From Oscillospiraceae bacterium (GTDB lineage: Bacteria; Bacillota; Clostridia; Oscillospirales; Oscillospiraceae): a DNA stretch of 7,149 nucleotides. A program made the translations under genes and the position numbers. Shown piece after piece: positions 1-5,330 of this stretch (positions are counted from its first letter, which is position 1; each line of letters begins with the position of its first letter). The DNA is taken from contig JAFVAS010000257.1 of the NCBI GenBank assembly GCA_017480395.1, positions 1 to 7,149 of the forward strand. The letters are read 5' to 3'. The notes beneath the pieces are model-generated. The model was not told the DNA's origin, did no database searches, and saw only the letters and a list, made by a program, of their open reading frames with translations.

Positions 1-1177
1 GCTTCTGGGTGGAGATGCCCATCTCGCAGCCCAGGCCGAACTCCCCGCCGTCGGTGAACCGGGTGGAGGCGTTGACATACACCGCCGCGGAGTCCACCGC
101 GCTGACGAATTTTTTTGCGCGCTCGTCGTCCCGGGTCAGGATGGCCTCACTGTGGCCGGTGGAGTGGCGGGCGATGTGGTCGATGGCCTCCTCCACGCTG
201 TCCACCAGCTTGACGGCCAGCACATAGTCCAGAAACTCCGTGTCAAAGTCCCGCTCCCCCGCCGGTTTGCCGGGGATGAGCAGCGCCGCGTCCGGAGACA
301 GCCGCAGCTCCACCGGGGTCTTGCCCGCCGCCTCCCGCTCCCGGGTCAGCCGGGCCTGGAGCCTGGGCAGAAAGGCCGGGGCCACCGCACGGTGCACCAG
401 GCAGACTTCCTCCGCGTTGCAGACGGAGGGGCGGCTGGCCTTGGCGTTTTCTATTATGTCAACCGCCATATCCACATCGGCGCTCTCGTCCACATAGATG
501 TGGCAGATGCCGGTGCCGGTCTGGATGCAGGGGACGGTGGCGTTCTCCACGCAGGAGCGGATCAGGCCCGCCCCGCCCCGGGGGATCAGCAGATCCACAT
601 AGCCCACGGCGGTCATCAGGGCGGTGGCGCTGGCGCGGGTGGTGTCCTCCACCAGGTTGACGAAGGTCTCCGGCAGGCCGCAGCCCCGCAGCCCCGCCTG
701 GAGGGCGTCCACGATGGCCCGGGCGGAGCGATAGGCCTCCTTGCCCCCCCGCAGCACGCAGACGTTGCCCGACTTGAGGGCCAGGGCGGCGGCGTCGGAG
801 GTGACGTTGGGGCGGCTCTCATAGATGATGGCCACCACCCCCATGGGGGACAGGGTCTTGTCGATCACCAGGCCGTTGGGCCGCTCCACCCGGCGCACCA
901 CCTTCCCCACCGGGTCGGGCAGGTCGGCCACCTGGCGGATGCCCTCGGCCATGCCGACAATGCGATCCGCAGAGAGGGCCAGGCGATCCAGCATCACGTC
1001 GGACATGGTGCCCCGGGCGGCCTCCAGATCGGCGGCGTTGGCGGCCAGAATGGCCGGTGTCTCATCCAGCAGCGCCTGGGCCATGGCCCGCAGCGCCGCG
1101 TCCTTTTTTGCGCTGTCCAGGGCGGCCAGCGCGGGTCTTGCCGCCTTGGCGGCGATCAGAAGCTCCTGTGTTGTCAT
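1..1177 (-). CDS. proA: Glutamate-5-semialdehyde dehydrogenase (gamma-glutamyl phosphate reductase), 3' end cut by window edge
   Basis: Second step of proline synthesis: NADPH-dependent reduction of gamma-glutamyl phosphate, the ProB product, to glutamate-5-semialdehyde in the cytoplasm. My translation of the minus strand gives 392 residues before the left edge. It shows an aldehyde dehydrogenase fold of the ProA type: YESRPNVT at residues 119-126, a glycine-rich RGGKEA segment shortly after, the catalytic cysteine C253 in RPSVCNAEEV, and the C-terminal signature FTDGGEFGLG (374-383) followed by GISTQK. Family members are about 415-420 residues, so only some 25 C-terminal residues lie outside. 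The start is the ATG at 1175-1177. It overlaps the proB stop as ATGA, and a GGAGG (1186-1190) lies 8 bases upstream inside proB, so translation is probably coupled. It is the last visible gene of proC-proB-proA. Nothing looks broken. Identity is very secure from motifs and context. Confidence 0.96.
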   Translation of the reverse strand, partial: MTTQELLIAAKAARPALAALDSAKKDAALRAMAQALLDETPAILAANAADLEAARGTMSDVMLDRLALSADRIVGMAEGIRQVADLPDPVGKVVRRVERPNGLVIDKTLSPMGVVAIIYESRPNVTSDAAALALKSGNVCVLRGGKEAYRSARAIVDALQAGLRGCGLPETFVNLVEDTTRASATALMTAVGYVDLLIPRGGAGLIRSCVENATVPCIQTGTGICHIYVDESADVDMAVDIIENAKASRPSVCNAEEVCLVHRAVAPAFLPRLQARLTREREAAGKTPVELRLSPDAALLIPGKPAGERDFDTEFLDYVLAVKLVDSVEEAIDHIARHSTGHSEAILTRDDERAKKFVSAVDSAAVYVNASTRFTDGGEFGLGCEMGISTQK

Positions 1178-1947
1178 GCTCTGTTCCTCCCCAGAAAACG
1201 GGTTCCGACGTCCCTGCCGTCCACGATGTCATAGAGGTTCTCCGGCCGTCGGCCGTTGGCGATGACCATGGTCACGCCGCTCTGAGTGGCGATCTCCGCC
1301 GCCCGGAGCTTGGTCACCATGCCGCCGGTGGCCAGCTCAGAGCCCTTGTCCCCGGCCAGCGCCCAGATCTCCGGCGTCAGCTCCCACACCACGGGGATCA
1401 CCCGGGCCTCCGGGTCGGCCTTGGGATTGGCGGTGTAGAGGCCGTCAATGTCACTGAGCACCACCAGCAGGTCGGCCCTCACGCTGGCGGCGACGATGGC
1501 CCCCAGGGTGTCGTTGTCCCCCACGGCGATCTCCTGGGTGGCGATGGTGTCGTTCTCGTTGATGACGGGCAGCGCCCCCAGCTCCAGCAGGCGGAAGACG
1601 GTGTTTTCAAAATTGTGCTTGCGGTCCTCGTGCTCCAGGTCGTCCCCGGTCAGCAGGATCTGGGCCACCACATGGTTGTACTCCCCGAACAGCTTGTCAT
1701 AGACGTACATCAGCTCGCACTGGCCGACGGCGGCGGCGGCCTGCTTGGTGGGCATATCGGCAGGGCGGTTGTTGAGGGACAGCTTCCCCACCCCCATGCC
1801 GATGGCCCCGGAGGACACCAGCACCACCTGGTGCCCGGCGTTCTTCAGGTCGCTCAGGGCCTTGCACAGCTTTTCCACCTGTCGGATGTTGAGCCGTCCG
1901 GTGCCGTGGGCCAGGGTGGAGGTGCCCACTTTCACTACAATTCGCAT
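1174..1947 (-). CDS. proB: Glutamate 5-kinase, short form without PUA domain
   Basis: First and normally feedback-regulated step of proline synthesis: ATP-dependent phosphorylation of glutamate to gamma-glutamyl phosphate. The 257-residue product is a single amino-acid-kinase domain. Visible motifs are the N-terminal KVGTST (6-11), VSSGAIGMG (44-52), INENDT (129-134), GDNDTLGA (143-150), SDIDGLYTANP (165-175) and the nucleotide-site ATGGMVTKL (206-214). E. coli ProB is about 367 residues because of a C-terminal PUA domain. Here the protein stops right after the kinase domain, a form common in Firmicutes. The start ATG (1945-1947) is preceded by AAGGAAA (1957-1963). It begins 34 bases after the proC stop and its own stop overlaps the proA start by four bases, so it is mid-operon. 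The order proB then proA with coupled translation suits handing an unstable acyl phosphate between the two enzymes; that last point is inference. Confidence 0.96.
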   Translation of the reverse strand: MRIVVKVGTSTLAHGTGRLNIRQVEKLCKALSDLKNAGHQVVLVSSGAIGMGVGKLSLNNRPADMPTKQAAAAVGQCELMYVYDKLFGEYNHVVAQILLTGDDLEHEDRKHNFENTVFRLLELGALPVINENDTIATQEIAVGDNDTLGAIVAASVRADLLVVLSDIDGLYTANPKADPEARVIPVVWELTPEIWALAGDKGSELATGGMVTKLRAAEIATQSGVTMVIANGRRPENLYDIVDGRDVGTRFLGRNRA

Positions 1948-1981
1948 GGTATTCTGTTTCCTTTTCGTATTTTGTCTCTAC

Positions 1982-2791
1982 TTATTTGCCCAGCTCCTTC
2001 GTCCTCTCATAGGCGGCGATGACCGCCTCCTGGACGCAGGATCGGAAGCCGCCCTTTTCCAGCGCCCGGACGCCCTGGATGGTGGAGCCCCCAGGGGAGC
2101 ACACCGCGTCCTTCAGCGCGCCGGGATGCTGCCCGCTCTCCAGCACCAGCCTTGCCGCCCCCACCAGGGTCTGGGCGGCGTAGAGCTGGGCCTTGTCCCG
2201 GGGCAGGCCGCAGGCGACGGCCCCGTCGGCCAGGGCCTCGATGAAGGGGTAGACAAAGGCCGGGCCGCAGCCGGAGACGGCGCTGCCCGCGTCGATGAGG
2301 GCTTCGGGCAGAAAATCGAACCGGCCCGCCGCGCCCATCACCTCGGTGAAGGATTTCAGTTCCTCATCCGTGACCCCCTCGGCGCAGGTGAGAATCATCC
2401 CCTCCCCGATGGCGGCGGGGGTGTTGGGCATGATGCGGATGACGGGGAAATCCCCCTCCGCCAGGGCCCGGATGCGCGCAATGGGCACCCCGGCGGCCAT
2501 GCTGACCAGAATAAACCGATCCTGCCGGGCGGCGCGGGCCCGGAGGATGGGGGCGATCTCCTGGAGCACCTCCCCCATGATCTGGGGCTTGACCCCCAGG
2601 AACAGCAGGTCATAGCTGCGGGCGGCGCTCTCGTTGCCGCCGCACTCCACCCCCAGCTCCTGGGCCAGCGCCTCGGCCTTGGCGGGCGTGCGGTTGGTGA
2701 GCATCAGGTTCGTTGTCCGCTTCGCAGCGGCCCGGGCCAGGGCGGAGCCCATGTTGCCGCAGCCCAGAAAGGCGATCTTCCGGAAGTCCAT
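1982..2791 (-). CDS. proC: Pyrroline-5-carboxylate reductase
   Basis: Last step of proline synthesis: NAD(P)H-dependent reduction of 1-pyrroline-5-carboxylate, formed spontaneously from glutamate semialdehyde, to L-proline. With the start chosen here the protein has 269 residues, the usual ProC length. The N-terminus carries the Rossmann dinucleotide motif FLGCGNMG (8-15), then LLFLGVKPQ (62-70), MPNTPA (121-126) and the C-terminal helical signature SGCGPAFVYPFIEALADG (173-190), HPGALKDAV (222-230) and SPGGSTI (232-238). The frame is open 11 codons further upstream to an ATG at 2824, but that would put the promoter and the ribosome binding site inside the gene. The ATG at 2789-2791 has AAGGAG 8 bases upstream and starts directly at the conserved beta strand. 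First gene of the operon, 34 bases before proB. Confidence 0.96.
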   Translation of the reverse strand: MDFRKIAFLGCGNMGSALARAAAKRTTNLMLTNRTPAKAEALAQELGVECGGNESAARSYDLLFLGVKPQIMGEVLQEIAPILRARAARQDRFILVSMAAGVPIARIRALAEGDFPVIRIMPNTPAAIGEGMILTCAEGVTDEELKSFTEVMGAAGRFDFLPEALIDAGSAVSGCGPAFVYPFIEALADGAVACGLPRDKAQLYAAQTLVGAARLVLESGQHPGALKDAVCSPGGSTIQGVRALEKGGFRSCVQEAVIAAYERTKELGK

Positions 2792-2799
2792 CTCTGTGT

Positions 2800-2805
2800 C
2801 TCCTT
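2800..2805 (-). promoter_or_regulatory. Ribosome binding site deciding the proC start
   Basis: AAGGAG on the minus strand, 8 bases before the ATG at 2791. It supports the shorter 269-residue ProC rather than the 280-residue reading that starts at 2824. Confidence 0.8.
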
Positions 2806-2831
2806 CTTTAACAATGTAATGCAATGAGCTA

Positions 2832-2861
2832 ATGATAATTCCAATTGCGGGTCAATGTCAA
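2832..2861 (-). promoter_or_regulatory. Promoter of the proCBA operon
   Basis: On the minus strand a perfect -35 box TTGACA (2861-2856) is followed after 18 bases by TATCAT (2837-2832), five of six matches to the sigma-A -10 box. Transcription would begin near 2825, giving a leader of roughly 34 bases with the proC ribosome binding site in it. That leader is too short for a riboswitch or T-box, so control must act on the promoter or on the enzymes. Confidence 0.7.
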
Positions 2862-2873
2862 GGAATCGATTCC
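2862..2873. promoter_or_regulatory. Perfect 12-bp palindrome touching the proC -35 box (possible operator)
   Basis: GGAATCGATTCC is a perfect inverted repeat with no spacer. It sits directly against the upstream edge of the proC -35 box and about 50 bases upstream of the -35 box of the divergent operon. The position suits a dimeric transcription factor, acting as activator or repressor. No regulator is encoded in the window and I do not recognise the motif as that of a named regulator, so the role is inference. Confidence 0.35.
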
Positions 2874-2889
2874 GGTTTTTTGCCCAAAT

Positions 2890-2939
2890 TTGCGCTTTTC
2901 AGAGAATTTCCCGGTTTTCCCGCTTGACAATTGCGCTTT
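2890..2939 (+). repeat. Direct repeat TTGCGCTTT, two copies in the divergent promoter region
   Basis: TTGCGCTTT occurs at 2890-2898 and 2931-2939, start points 41 bases apart, close to four helical turns. The right copy lies inside the spacer between the -35 and -10 boxes of the oxidoreductase promoter; the left copy lies upstream of it. This could be a repressor site pair or chance. Confidence 0.35.
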
Positions 2940-2952
2940 GAACAGGTAAAGT
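2924..2952 (+). promoter_or_regulatory. Promoter of the T-box / 2-oxoacid oxidoreductase operon
   Basis: Perfect -35 box TTGACA (2924-2929), 17-base spacer, and TAAAGT (2947-2952) as -10 box with four of six matches. Expected transcription start is near 2959, about ten bases before the T-box stem I begins, the usual arrangement for a leader riboswitch. Confidence 0.7.
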
Positions 2953-2969
2953 AAACAGGAATAAAAGCG

Positions 2970-3211
2970 TAGACGGAGACAGTAGCGCCTCAGACCGAAC
3001 GCCAAAGCGAGCCGGGGCGGGTGAAAGCCCGGCGTCAGTAGGTGAGGCGGCGAAGATCACTCCCGAGCTGCAAGGCTGAACCGCGGCATGTGCCCCAGTA
3101 AGCCAGGCCGGCTTTTCCCCGTTATAGGAAACGCGTATGTTGGTATGTGTAACAGGTGGTACAACGTGTGCTTTTCGCACCCGCCCTTTTACCAGAGGGC
3201 GGGTGTTTTTT
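2970..3211 (+). ncRNA. T-box riboswitch leader, predicted isoleucine-specific (ATC specifier)
   Basis: A transcription-attenuating leader that senses uncharged tRNA. Stem I base: GGAG (2975-2978) pairs with CTCC (3060-3063). The specifier loop has AGTA on the 5' side (2981-2984) and GAAG-ATC-A on the 3' side, with ATC at 3056-3058. The layout matches the B. subtilis glyQS leader, GAAA-GGC-A. Distal stem I is GCCGGG (3011-3016) pairing with CCCGGC (3028-3033) around a loop containing GGTGAAA, a T-box hallmark, and AGCGAG precedes it. The T-box itself is at 3153-3166, matching AGGGTGGNACCGCG at 10 of 14 positions counting N. Its TGGT bulge (3157-3160) would pair with ACCA, meaning discriminator A as in tRNA-Ile; an Asp (GAT) or Ser (TCA) reading would call for discriminator G. 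An antiterminator arm GTGTG (3166-3170) with CGCAC (3176-3180) overlaps the terminator. The lower antiterminator helix looks short. The region lies between a promoter and the gamma subunit gene. Confidence 0.9.
3178..3211 (+). terminator. Intrinsic terminator of the T-box leader
   Basis: CACCCGCCC (3178-3186) pairs perfectly with GGGCGGGTG (3197-3205), nine base pairs extendable by a T-A pair inside, followed by six T (3206-3211). The 5' arm shares bases 3178-3180 and those just after with the antiterminator, so the two structures exclude each other. It ends 38 bases before the first codon of the operon. Confidence 0.92.
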
Positions 3212-3249
3212 GTTGACATACCGGAATGACAGGAAGAGAGGTTTGAACC

Positions 3250-3825
3250 ATGATGAACATGACCGAGATCCGCTGGCATGGCCGGGGCGGTCAGGGCGCC
3301 AAGACCGCCAGTCTCCTGCTGGCCGACGCCGCCTTTATGTCCGGCAAGTATGTCCAGTCCTTCCCCGAGTACGGGCCGGAGCGCTCCGGCGCCCCCATCA
3401 CCGCCTATAACCGCATCTCCGACGAGCGGTGCACCATCCACTCCAATATCTATGCGCCGGATTTTGTCGTGGTGGTGGACGAGACGCTGCTGGAGAGCGT
3501 GGACGTCACCGCCGGCCTCAAGCCGGAGGGCGCCATCGTCATCAATTCCGAGCGCAGCGCCTCCGAGCTGCGCCCCCTGCTGCGGGGCTATCCCGGCCAG
3601 GTGTTCACCATAGACGCCGGAGCCATCTCCCGCAAGCACCTGGGGGCCTACTTCCCCAACACCCCCATGCTGGCCGCCATCGTCGCCGTCAGCGGATGCG
3701 TCGATCGGGAGGATTTCCTCCGGGATATGGAGAGCTCCTACCGCCATAAATTCGCCAAGAAGCCCCAGGTCGTCCAGGGCAATCTGGACTGCCTGGCCGA
3801 GGCCATGAAGGAGGTCAAAGAGTAA
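3250..3825 (+). CDS. 2-oxoacid:ferredoxin oxidoreductase, gamma subunit (PorG/VorG type)
   Basis: Gamma subunit of a four-subunit, CoA- and thiamine-diphosphate-dependent 2-oxoacid:ferredoxin oxidoreductase, the domain believed to help bind CoA. The product has 191 residues, normal for the family. The N-terminus shows the hallmark EIRWHGRGGQGAKTAS (residues 6-21), then FPEYGPERSGAP (38-49), which is strongly POR/VOR-like. ATG codons occur at 3250, 3253 and 3259. The first is chosen because AGAGAGG (3235-3241) lies 8 bases upstream; 3253 is nearly as good. It is the first gene after the T-box leader and the only one with a long upstream gap. The gene overlaps the next by one base (TAATG). The family is certain. 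The substrate (pyruvate, branched-chain oxoacid or 2-oxobutanoate) cannot be read from this subunit, so no symbol is given. Confidence 0.93.
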   Translation: MMNMTEIRWHGRGGQGAKTASLLLADAAFMSGKYVQSFPEYGPERSGAPITAYNRISDERCTIHSNIYAPDFVVVVDETLLESVDVTAGLKPEGAIVINSERSASELRPLLRGYPGQVFTIDAGAISRKHLGAYFPNTPMLAAIVAVSGCVDREDFLRDMESSYRHKFAKKPQVVQGNLDCLAEAMKEVKE

Positions 3826-4127
3826 TGAGCAAAAAGGCCGCTGAGATCAACGAGCAGATCCCCTGGCAGGAGATGACCACCGGGTGCGAGATCTATGAGG
3901 GCGGCACCTCCCGCCTGACCATGACCGGCGAGTGGCGCTCCAAGATCCCCCTGTGGGATCCCGCCAAGTGCAAGCAGTGTCTGCTGTGCACCCCCTTCTG
4001 CCCCGACTCCTCCATCCCGGTGAGCGCGGGCAGACGCACCGACTTTGACTATGACCACTGCAAGGGCTGCGGCATCTGTTACAAGGTCTGTCCCTTCGGG
4101 GCCATCGACTGGAAGGAGGTACATTGA
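3825..4127 (+). CDS. 2-oxoacid:ferredoxin oxidoreductase, delta subunit (2x[4Fe-4S] ferredoxin)
   Basis: Electron-transfer subunit that passes electrons between the beta-subunit cluster and external ferredoxin. It is 100 residues long with two classic motifs, CxxCxxCxxxCP at C49, C52, C55, C59 and again at C79, C82, C85, C89, enough for two [4Fe-4S] clusters. The N-terminal stretch ending in EGGTSR (25-30) and the GEWRSKIPLWD segment (35-45) are typical of PorD-like subunits rather than free ferredoxins. One further cysteine, C21, lies outside both motifs. The start ATG overlaps the gamma stop in TAATG, with AAGGAGG (3808-3814) ten bases upstream in the gamma gene. One base separates its stop from the alpha start, so the operon is translationally tight. 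Confidence 0.95.
   Translation: MSKKAAEINEQIPWQEMTTGCEIYEGGTSRLTMTGEWRSKIPLWDPAKCKQCLLCTPFCPDSSIPVSAGRRTDFDYDHCKGCGICYKVCPFGAIDWKEVH
4113..4120 (+). promoter_or_regulatory. Ribosome binding site deciding the alpha-subunit start
   Basis: AAGGAGGT, a near-perfect anti-16S complement, ends 8 bases before the ATG at 4129. It rules out an in-frame upstream start at 4045 that would overlap the ferredoxin gene by 28 codons of unrelated, arginine-rich sequence. Confidence 0.85.
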
Positions 4128-4128
4128 T

Positions 4129-5328
4129 ATGAGCATCCGGGACCGCCTGTCCGGCAACGAGGCCATCGCCACCGCCATGCGCCAGATCAATCCGGACGTC
4201 TTCGCCATGTTCCCCATCACCCCCTCCACCGAGATCCCCCAGTATTTCGCCCAGTATGTGGCCGACGGCAAGGTGGACACCGAGTTCATCTGCGTGGAGA
4301 GCGAGCACTCCTCCCTCTCCGCCTGCATCGGCGCCGAGGCCGCCGGCTGCCGCGCCATCACCGCCACCTCCTCCGCCGGTCTGTCCTTTATGAACGAGGT
4401 GCTCTATGTCGCCGCCTCCTCCCGCCTGCCCATCGTGCTGGCGGTGGCCTGCCGCGCCCTGACCGGCCCCATCAACATCAACCACGACTACTCCGACTCC
4501 ATGGCCGAGCGGGACTCCGGCTTCATCCAGATCTACGCCGAGAACAACCAGGAGGCCTATGACAACTACCTCCAGGCCCACCGCATCGGCGAGACCCCCG
4601 ACGTCCGTCTGCCGGTGATGATCTGCGAGGACGGCTTCATCACCTCCCACGCCCTGGAGAACATCGAGCTGGAGCGGGACGAGGACGTGCGCGCCTTCGT
4701 GGGCGAGTATCACCCGGAGCACTACCTGCTCAAGTCCGAGAACCCCCTGGCCGTCGGCCCCTACGGCACCTCCCCCTACTACATGGAGGCCCGGGTGGCC
4801 CAGGCCGAGGCCATGAAGAACGCCAAGCGCGCCATCCTGGAGGTGGCCGCCGATTTTGAGCGCACCTTCGGCCGGAAATACGGCCTCTTTGAGGAATACC
4901 GCATGGAGGACGCCGAGATTGCCCTGGTGCTGATGGGCTCCTCCGCCGGCACCGCCAAGGCCGCCGTGGACGAGCTGCGGGAGCAGGGCGTCCAGGCGGG
5001 GCTGATCAAAATCCGCGTCTTCCGGCCCTTCCCCGCCGAGGAGCTGGCCGAGGCCCTGAAACACTGCAAGGCGGTGGCGGTGCTGGACAAGAGCGAGGGC
5101 TTTTCCGCCTGCGGCGGCCCCCTCTTTGCCGAGACTGCGGCGGCCTGCATCAACCTGGATCGGCGGCCCAAGATGGTGGACATCGTATACGGCCTGGGCG
5201 GCCGGGATTTCACCGTGGACCAGGCCAAGCGGGTCTTCGCCCGGCTGGGCCGCATCGTCGAGACCGGCGAGATCGGCCCCGTCTACACCCATATGGGTCA
5301 GCGCGATCTGCGAGAGGAGGCGCAATAA
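4129..5328 (+). CDS. 2-oxoacid:ferredoxin oxidoreductase, alpha subunit (PorA/VorA type)
   Basis: Large catalytic subunit that, with beta, forms the thiamine diphosphate active site. It interconverts a 2-oxoacid plus CoA with an acyl-CoA plus CO2 and reduced ferredoxin. The product has 399 residues, usual for separate alpha subunits. The N-terminal pyrimidine-binding domain starts with LSGNEAIATAMRQ (7-19) and contains FPITPSTEIPQ (28-38), ESEHSS (57-62), TATSSAGLSFMNE (78-90), the conserved region around the substrate threonine and serine residues, and RALTGPININHDYSD (108-122). The C-terminal part carries the transketolase-C-like domain with IKIRVFRPFPAEEL (294-307) and VLDKSEGFS (319-327). 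The start at 4129 is fixed by an AAGGAGGT eight bases upstream, two bases after the delta stop codon. The beta gene follows after two bases. The family is certain; substrate choice among pyruvate, 2-oxobutanoate and branched-chain oxoacids needs structural or phylogenetic comparison. Confidence 0.94.
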   Translation: MSIRDRLSGNEAIATAMRQINPDVFAMFPITPSTEIPQYFAQYVADGKVDTEFICVESEHSSLSACIGAEAAGCRAITATSSAGLSFMNEVLYVAASSRLPIVLAVACRALTGPININHDYSDSMAERDSGFIQIYAENNQEAYDNYLQAHRIGETPDVRLPVMICEDGFITSHALENIELERDEDVRAFVGEYHPEHYLLKSENPLAVGPYGTSPYYMEARVAQAEAMKNAKRAILEVAADFERTFGRKYGLFEEYRMEDAEIALVLMGSSAGTAKAAVDELREQGVQAGLIKIRVFRPFPAEELAEALKHCKAVAVLDKSEGFSACGGPLFAETAAACINLDRRPKMVDIVYGLGGRDFTVDQAKRVFARLGRIVETGEIGPVYTHMGQRDLREEAQ

Positions 5329-5330
5329 CC

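Noticed and set aside
152..1234. Long plus-strand open frame of about 360 codons opposite proA
   Set aside because: It is antisense to the well-supported proA frame, is rich in His, Gly and Gln as expected for the complement of GC-rich codons, and has no family motif or ribosome binding site.
1057..2827. Plus-strand open frames of 321 and 360 codons opposite proB and proC
   Set aside because: These are antisense shadows of GC-rich genes. The proline enzymes on the minus strand carry all their family motifs.
2885..2892. Short palindrome CAAATTTG as a second operator
   Set aside because: Eight bases of AT-centred symmetry are expected often by chance and it is not placed on a promoter element.
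2950..3211. Cobalamin or other metabolite riboswitch in the long leader
   Set aside because: The leader has a T-box core, a GGTGAAA distal loop and a specifier loop in the correct order, and no cobalamin-box sequence was seen.
2970..3211. tRNA gene or CRISPR-like repeats in the intergenic region
   Set aside because: No cloverleaf or regularly spaced repeat is present; the hairpins belong to the T-box and its terminator.
3213..3218. A third TTGACA right after the T-box terminator, possibly an internal promoter bypassing the T-box
   Set aside because: No acceptable -10 box lies 16-18 bases downstream; that place is occupied by the GA-rich ribosome binding site of the gamma gene.
2899..3747. 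Minus-strand open frame covering the T-box leader and the start of the gamma gene
   Set aside because: It crosses a structured RNA leader and a terminator and is antisense to a recognised gene, so it is a chance open frame.
3847..5325. Minus-strand open frame of 492 codons opposite the delta and alpha genes
   Set aside because: Low-complexity Gly/His/Val/Leu-rich translation, no motif, spanning two real genes on the other strand. It is produced by strong third-position GC bias.
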